In this document: positions 6,491-9,779 of the stretch, one piece after another
How the letters are laid out: each line of letters begins with the position of its first letter
Position numbering within the stretch: position 1 is the first letter of the stretch
Assembly: GCA_051879195.1 (NCBI GenBank)
Contig: JBJELO010000190.1
Span: 1 to 9,779 of the forward strand
Direction of reading: 5' to 3'
DNA length: 9,779 nt
DNA from: TWA4 sp051879195
GTDB taxonomy: Bacteria > Bacillota > Clostridia > Lachnospirales > Lachnospiraceae
Position numbers and translations under genes: made by a program
Notes under the pieces: generated by a model
What the model saw: the letters and a program-made list of their open reading frames with translations, nothing else
What the model was told of the DNA's origin: nothing
The model's database searches: none

Positions 6491-8428
6491 TTAGTCTTCC
6501 ATATTCTGAACAGAGGGGAATAAGAAGCTGTCTGTATGAGGAATAAAGCAGGCAGCAGTAAAGGAATCCATATATCCGGGATGTGTACTTAATTCCAGAT
6601 AAGTCATACCGGATGCCAGTTCTGTTACTTTATCTTCTGCTTCATTGGACAGCAGCATCGCATATGCACCTGCCAGAGAAGAATTACCGATATAATTGTA
6701 CTTCTCCAGCGGAATGTCGGGAAGCATACCGATACGAACCGCATTCTTCATATTGATACCGCTGCCGATTCCACCTGCTACATATACATTATCAACCATA
6801 CTCATATCAAAATCTACCGATTCCACCAGGGAAATAATACCGGAATAAATAGCCCCTTTTGCACGGATGAAGCTGTCGATATCAACTTCGGTAATTTCCA
6901 CATCACGTACTGCGCCTGTATCTTCTTTAAACGCAATCACATAACTCTTCATACCGTCTTCATCCACTTTTACACGCTTTCCATCCCTTACGATCTGTCC
7001 TTTGGCATTAATAATGCCGCAGCGGAACAATTCGGCAATGATATCAATAATTCCGGAACCGCAGAGACCAACCGGATCCTGTCCTTCTTCACCGATGACA
7101 GACAGGGTGGGTTCCATGGTTTCCTTATCAATCACAACGGCTTCTACTGCACCATCTGTTGCACGCATGCCGCAGCTGATATCACCACCTTCAAAAGCAG
7201 GACCTGCTGAACAGGCACAGCTCATCAGAAAATCCGAGTTGCCAAATACAATTTCACCATTTGTTCCGAGATCGATAAATACAGAGGATTCTTCACTGTT
7301 CCAGATACGGCTGGCAAGTGTACCGGCTGTGATATCACCGCCTACATAGCTGCCTATATTCGGAGCAAATATTATTTCTGCATGAGGGTTTATGATCAGA
7401 TCCAGATCCTTTGATGTCATACCCTTCAGTTGGAAAAATGCAGGAATATACGGTTCCATACGAAGCGGATTGGCATTGATGCCCATAAACAGATGGTTCA
7501 TGGTTGAGTTGGACGCCAGACACATTCTGTAAATCTGAGTTGTCCTGAGTCCGGCTGATTTACACATATTGGCAATCATCGGATTCAGCGTATCATCAAT
7601 AATGGCTCTCTGAAGCTTTCTGATACCACCCGGTTTTGTCTGCTCAACAATACGGTTGATTACGTCAGCACCGTATCGGATCTGTCCGTTGCCTGCAGAA
7701 CCTTTGGCAAGAATTTCACCGGTCTGCATATCGACCAGAACTGCAGAAACTGTAGTGGTACCGATATCCACTGCAAGACCGGCTGCGTGAATCTCCCGAG
7801 AAAAAGGAAGAATATCGTATACGAAACATTCCTGTTCATTTTTTCTGATCACTGCTTTGATATGAAAATCTGCTTCCCGGAGAACGACCGATATTTTTTT
7901 CATGACAAAGGACGAGAGGCGGACATTTTCAACTCCTGCTGTTTCCTGAACTGCCCATATCAAACGCTCGTTGTCAGGCATCGTATCGTCCAGAGAGGGC
8001 TCGGGCATCGTGAATTCAATGACATCAATATCGTTGGTAAATGAAATACCGCTTTCCACAATATCCGATTTGATTTTCTCAAAGATTGCAATTTCTTCCG
8101 GCGAACTCAGATCAGCAACTTTCATGCGGCTTTTATATGCAGAAGCAATATCAGGAACTTCAATCACCACATCTTCTTCCTGTACTTTGCTGACACAGGC
8201 CAATCTCCAGCCTGCTGCATATTCTTCATCGGAAATATGCTGAGTTTTGGGAGATTCCAGTCCCCCTGATACCAGTTTTACTTTACATTTTCCACAGGTA
8301 GCATTACCGGAACAGGGAGCATCAATTGCAACATTGGCATCCCTGGCAATATCCAGAAGTCTTTCTCCATTGTTTGCATGAATTACCACATCAGGACTTC
8401 CGCTAATCTTAAAAATTATCTGTGCCAT
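6491..8428 (-). CDS. RACo-like corrinoid-protein reductive activator (2Fe-2S plus ASKHA ATPase, DUF4445 type)
   Basis: A 645-residue protein of the family that uses ATP to drive reduction of inactive cob(II)alamin to cob(I)alamin in corrinoid methyltransferase systems. An N-terminal 2Fe-2S ferredoxin domain (about 1-92) has ligands C39, C45, C48 and C78 in DAPCSGNATCGKC and RLACVS. A middle region (about 95-210) links to the ASKHA ATPase domain. Phosphate motifs are seen at GLAVDIGTTTVSAVLVD (217-233) and FIDLGTNGEIVFG (384-396), and the adenosine region at VYVAGGIGSG (548-557). The C-terminal IPHTDSFLFPSV is family-typical. The ATG at 8428 follows AAGGAG by about 7 bases and opens the ferredoxin domain directly. 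A frame reaching 8479 would add 17 unrelated residues. It is probably co-transcribed with the VOC and NmrA-like genes. No corrinoid protein or methyltransferase is in the window, so the partner is unknown. Confidence 0.88.
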   Translation of the reverse strand: MAQIIFKISGSPDVVIHANNGERLLDIARDANVAIDAPCSGNATCGKCKVKLVSGGLESPKTQHISDEEYAAGWRLACVSKVQEEDVVIEVPDIASAYKSRMKVADLSSPEEIAIFEKIKSDIVESGISFTNDIDVIEFTMPEPSLDDTMPDNERLIWAVQETAGVENVRLSSFVMKKISVVLREADFHIKAVIRKNEQECFVYDILPFSREIHAAGLAVDIGTTTVSAVLVDMQTGEILAKGSAGNGQIRYGADVINRIVEQTKPGGIRKLQRAIIDDTLNPMIANMCKSAGLRTTQIYRMCLASNSTMNHLFMGINANPLRMEPYIPAFFQLKGMTSKDLDLIINPHAEIIFAPNIGSYVGGDITAGTLASRIWNSEESSVFIDLGTNGEIVFGNSDFLMSCACSAGPAFEGGDISCGMRATDGAVEAVVIDKETMEPTLSVIGEEGQDPVGLCGSGIIDIIAELFRCGIINAKGQIVRDGKRVKVDEDGMKSYVIAFKEDTGAVRDVEITEVDIDSFIRAKGAIYSGIISLVESVDFDMSMVDNVYVAGGIGSGINMKNAVRIGMLPDIPLEKYNYIGNSSLAGAYAMLLSNEAEDKVTELASGMTYLELSTHPGYMDSFTAACFIPHTDSFLFPSVQNMED

Positions 8429-8503
8429 ACGTTTCTCCTTTTTATTTTGTCTGCCGAACGATGCGGCAAATGATTCCATTCCTGGTCCGCCCAGGATAAC
8501 TAA

Positions 8504-8863
8504 TCAGTTTTCTGATATTTCTATGATCAGTCCATCCGGATCAGTAACAGTGAAATGTGCCGGTTTTGGCGGCTGCATTATGATGTCAGCAGAATCATAG
8601 CCCATTGCCTTCGCATGTTCTTTTATTTCAGCAAGAGGTTTCTTTGCCAGAAAACTGATTACGATTCCGGTGGCTGTCACCTTTTCAGCCTGATCCATCT
8701 GAATCAGTTCCAGCATGGTGTCTCCCTCCCGGTCTGCCAGAAATACAATCTTTCCCTGCGGAGGATTCATTTCCCTGATTTTTTTCAAAGAAATCAATCC
8801 GCAGTAAAATTCCAGAGATTTTTCCAGATCCCGTACCATGATTGTAATATAATTAAGCTTCAT
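8504..8863 (-). CDS. VOC-superfamily (glyoxalase/bleomycin-resistance fold) protein
   Basis: A 119-residue single-module protein with two beta-alpha-beta-beta-beta repeats (about 3-56 and 63-117). Family marks are ITIMVRDLEKSLEFY (6-20), TMLELIQ (49-55) and FTVTDPDGLIIEISE (104-118). Of the four usual metal ligands, E52 and E115 are kept. Position 5 is Tyr where His is expected, and the second-half His position appears to be Ile67. A glyoxalase I or fosfomycin-resistance role is therefore unlikely without a changed metal site. The start follows GGGGGA at normal spacing, 21 bases after the NmrA-like gene. No terminator separates it from the RACo-like gene 75 bases further on. The substrate is unknown. 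Confidence 0.85.
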   Translation of the reverse strand: MKLNYITIMVRDLEKSLEFYCGLISLKKIREMNPPQGKIVFLADREGDTMLELIQMDQAEKVTATGIVISFLAKKPLAEIKEHAKAMGYDSADIIMQPPKPAHFTVTDPDGLIIEISEN

Positions 8864-8884
8864 AAGCCGTATCCCCCGTAATAT

Positions 8885-9745
8885 TTATTCACTCTGTAGA
8901 AATGTCTGAAAATATTCCCTGATCGTGACCGGTCTATGTCCCAGAATCCGTGAAAGTGTAAACGCATTTCCACAAAAACCGTTTTCATTATAGTGACGAA
9001 ACATCGTGAGAAGCGTCCGGCCTGCATAGCTGTCCGGCTCCCTGTGCGAAGCTGCCAGAAAATCCGTATCGCTGATAAAAGCGCTTGTAACCCTGCGCCC
9101 TGTCAGCCCGGAGAGGATATCCTCCATGTCAGACAATGAATATGCTCCGTCACTGCAGAATTCATAAGTGCCGTAGGTATATGCTCCTGAAGAAACTATT
9201 TCAGCCGCTGCTGCTGCATAATCATTCATATCGACAAAACTCATTCTGGTCAGATCAGAAGTGTAGAACTTCTGAACAAACGGTCCTCCGTTTTTTACAG
9301 ATTGAATGGAAGGTGTCAGCATCTGCATAAACACCGCCGGCTGAATGATGACATACGGAATACCGGAATCGACCAGCATCTTTTCAACCTGCAGTTTTCT
9401 TTTATGATGAGGCATATCCGACAGCAGAGAATGCATGACTGAATGGTAGATAAATGTGATATTGTCGATTCCTTTTGCAGTTTCAATCAACTGAGCTCCA
9501 ATCTCATCCTCCTGTGGATTGGCTGTGTTACAGATATAGTAGACTGTATCAATGCCCTTCATGGCCTCAACGATATCTTCGCGTGAGGTCATATCTCCGA
9601 TATATATTTCAGCAGCACCTGCTGCTAAAGCCGCTTCTTGATTGCGTTCACTGTGGATCCAGGCACGGGTGCGGATTCCTCTGGCAGAGAATGCCCGAAG
9701 AATATGAGTTCCCACCTGTCCACCGGCTCCGGTTACCAAAACCAT
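8885..9745 (-). CDS. NmrA-like atypical SDR, NAD(P)-binding protein
   Basis: A 286-residue Rossmann-fold protein of the atypical short-chain dehydrogenase group (NmrA/HSCARG-like). The nucleotide-binding loop is VTGAGGQVGTHIL (4-16), followed by a second strand RAWIHSERN (27-35) and D51 in IGDMTS. The region HHKRKLQVEKMLVDSGIPYVIIQPAVFMQ (113-141) is typical of the group. It includes a Lys-rich helix and the QPAVFM strand, but lacks a clear YxxxK catalytic pair. It may be a redox sensor or an oxidoreductase. The start has an excellent AAAGGAGG site about 9 bases upstream. It is the first gene of the probable unit with the VOC and RACo-like genes. Its promoter must lie at or beyond the window end, since the 34 bases left hold only the ribosome binding site. 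Confidence 0.88.
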   Translation of the reverse strand: MVLVTGAGGQVGTHILRAFSARGIRTRAWIHSERNQEAALAAGAAEIYIGDMTSREDIVEAMKGIDTVYYICNTANPQEDEIGAQLIETAKGIDNITFIYHSVMHSLLSDMPHHKRKLQVEKMLVDSGIPYVIIQPAVFMQMLTPSIQSVKNGGPFVQKFYTSDLTRMSFVDMNDYAAAAAEIVSSGAYTYGTYEFCSDGAYSLSDMEDILSGLTGRRVTSAFISDTDFLAASHREPDSYAGRTLLTMFRHYNENGFCGNAFTLSRILGHRPVTIREYFQTFLQSE

Positions 9746-9779
9746 TTTATTCAGCCTCCTTTAAATTCTGTCCACATGT

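Noticed and set aside
8429..8479. N-terminal extension of the RACo-like protein by 17 residues
   Set aside because: The ATG at 8428 has a strong AAGGAG site, and the ferredoxin fold starts there. The extra residues look like untranslated leader.
8447..8493. Short hairpins (CCTGG/CCAGG and TGCCG/CGGCA) between the VOC and RACo-like genes
   Set aside because: Stems are only 5 bp with no U-tract, so they are not convincing terminators or a riboswitch.
1..9779. CRISPR array, tRNA, rRNA, insertion sequence or phage genes
   Set aside because: I saw no regularly spaced repeats, cloverleaf-like sequence, rRNA-like sequence, transposase or integrase motifs on either strand.

Overview
The window looks like low-to-mid GC Bacillota DNA, most likely from a gut-type Clostridia (Lachnospiraceae-like) organism. 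This rests on strong AGGAGG-type ribosome binding sites, sigma-A-like promoters, U-tract terminators, a beta-glucoside PTS, and a RACo-like corrinoid-activating protein of the kind common in acetogens. The assignment is inference. All genes I accept lie on the minus strand, so transcription runs from high to low coordinates.

Layout in the direction of transcription. (1) 9745-6491: a probable three-gene operon encoding an NmrA-like NAD(P)-binding protein, a small VOC/glyoxalase-fold protein, and a large 2Fe-2S/ASKHA ATPase of the RACo type. It ends in a near-perfect terminator at 6441-6466. (2) 6254-4960: two regulators, a LysR-type protein and then a MerR-type protein, with a terminator at 4910-4948. 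(3) 4760-547: a beta-glucoside utilisation operon encoding a PTS EIIBCA permease, a GH1 6-phospho-beta-glucosidase and a UlaG-like metallo-beta-lactamase-fold hydrolase, closed by a large terminator at 465-540. (4) 313-1: the N-terminal part of a GNAT acetyltransferase with its own extended -10 promoter. It is cut short after about 70 residues and joined to unrelated sequence that is open in another frame to the window edge.

How it works together: the PTS protein would import and phosphorylate beta-glucosides (cellobiose, or aryl-glucosides such as salicin or arbutin). The GH1 enzyme would split the 6-phospho-beta-glucoside into glucose 6-phosphate and an aglycone or glucose. The MBL-fold protein has an unknown accessory step. 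No BglG/LicT antiterminator gene or RAT-type leader is visible. Instead the PTS promoter and the lysR promoter share a nearly identical block overlapping the -35 box at identical spacing. The PTS promoter also carries a perfect 6-bp-arm dyad centred near -61, where LysR-type activators usually bind. This is the most informative regulatory signal in the window.

I see no CRISPR array, tRNA, rRNA, insertion sequence or phage module, and nothing that amounts to a wholly new system. The points most worth a second look are the shared LysR-type promoter architecture, the RACo-like protein without a visible methyltransferase or corrinoid protein, the HxDxDH metal motif of the MBL protein, and the broken GNAT gene.
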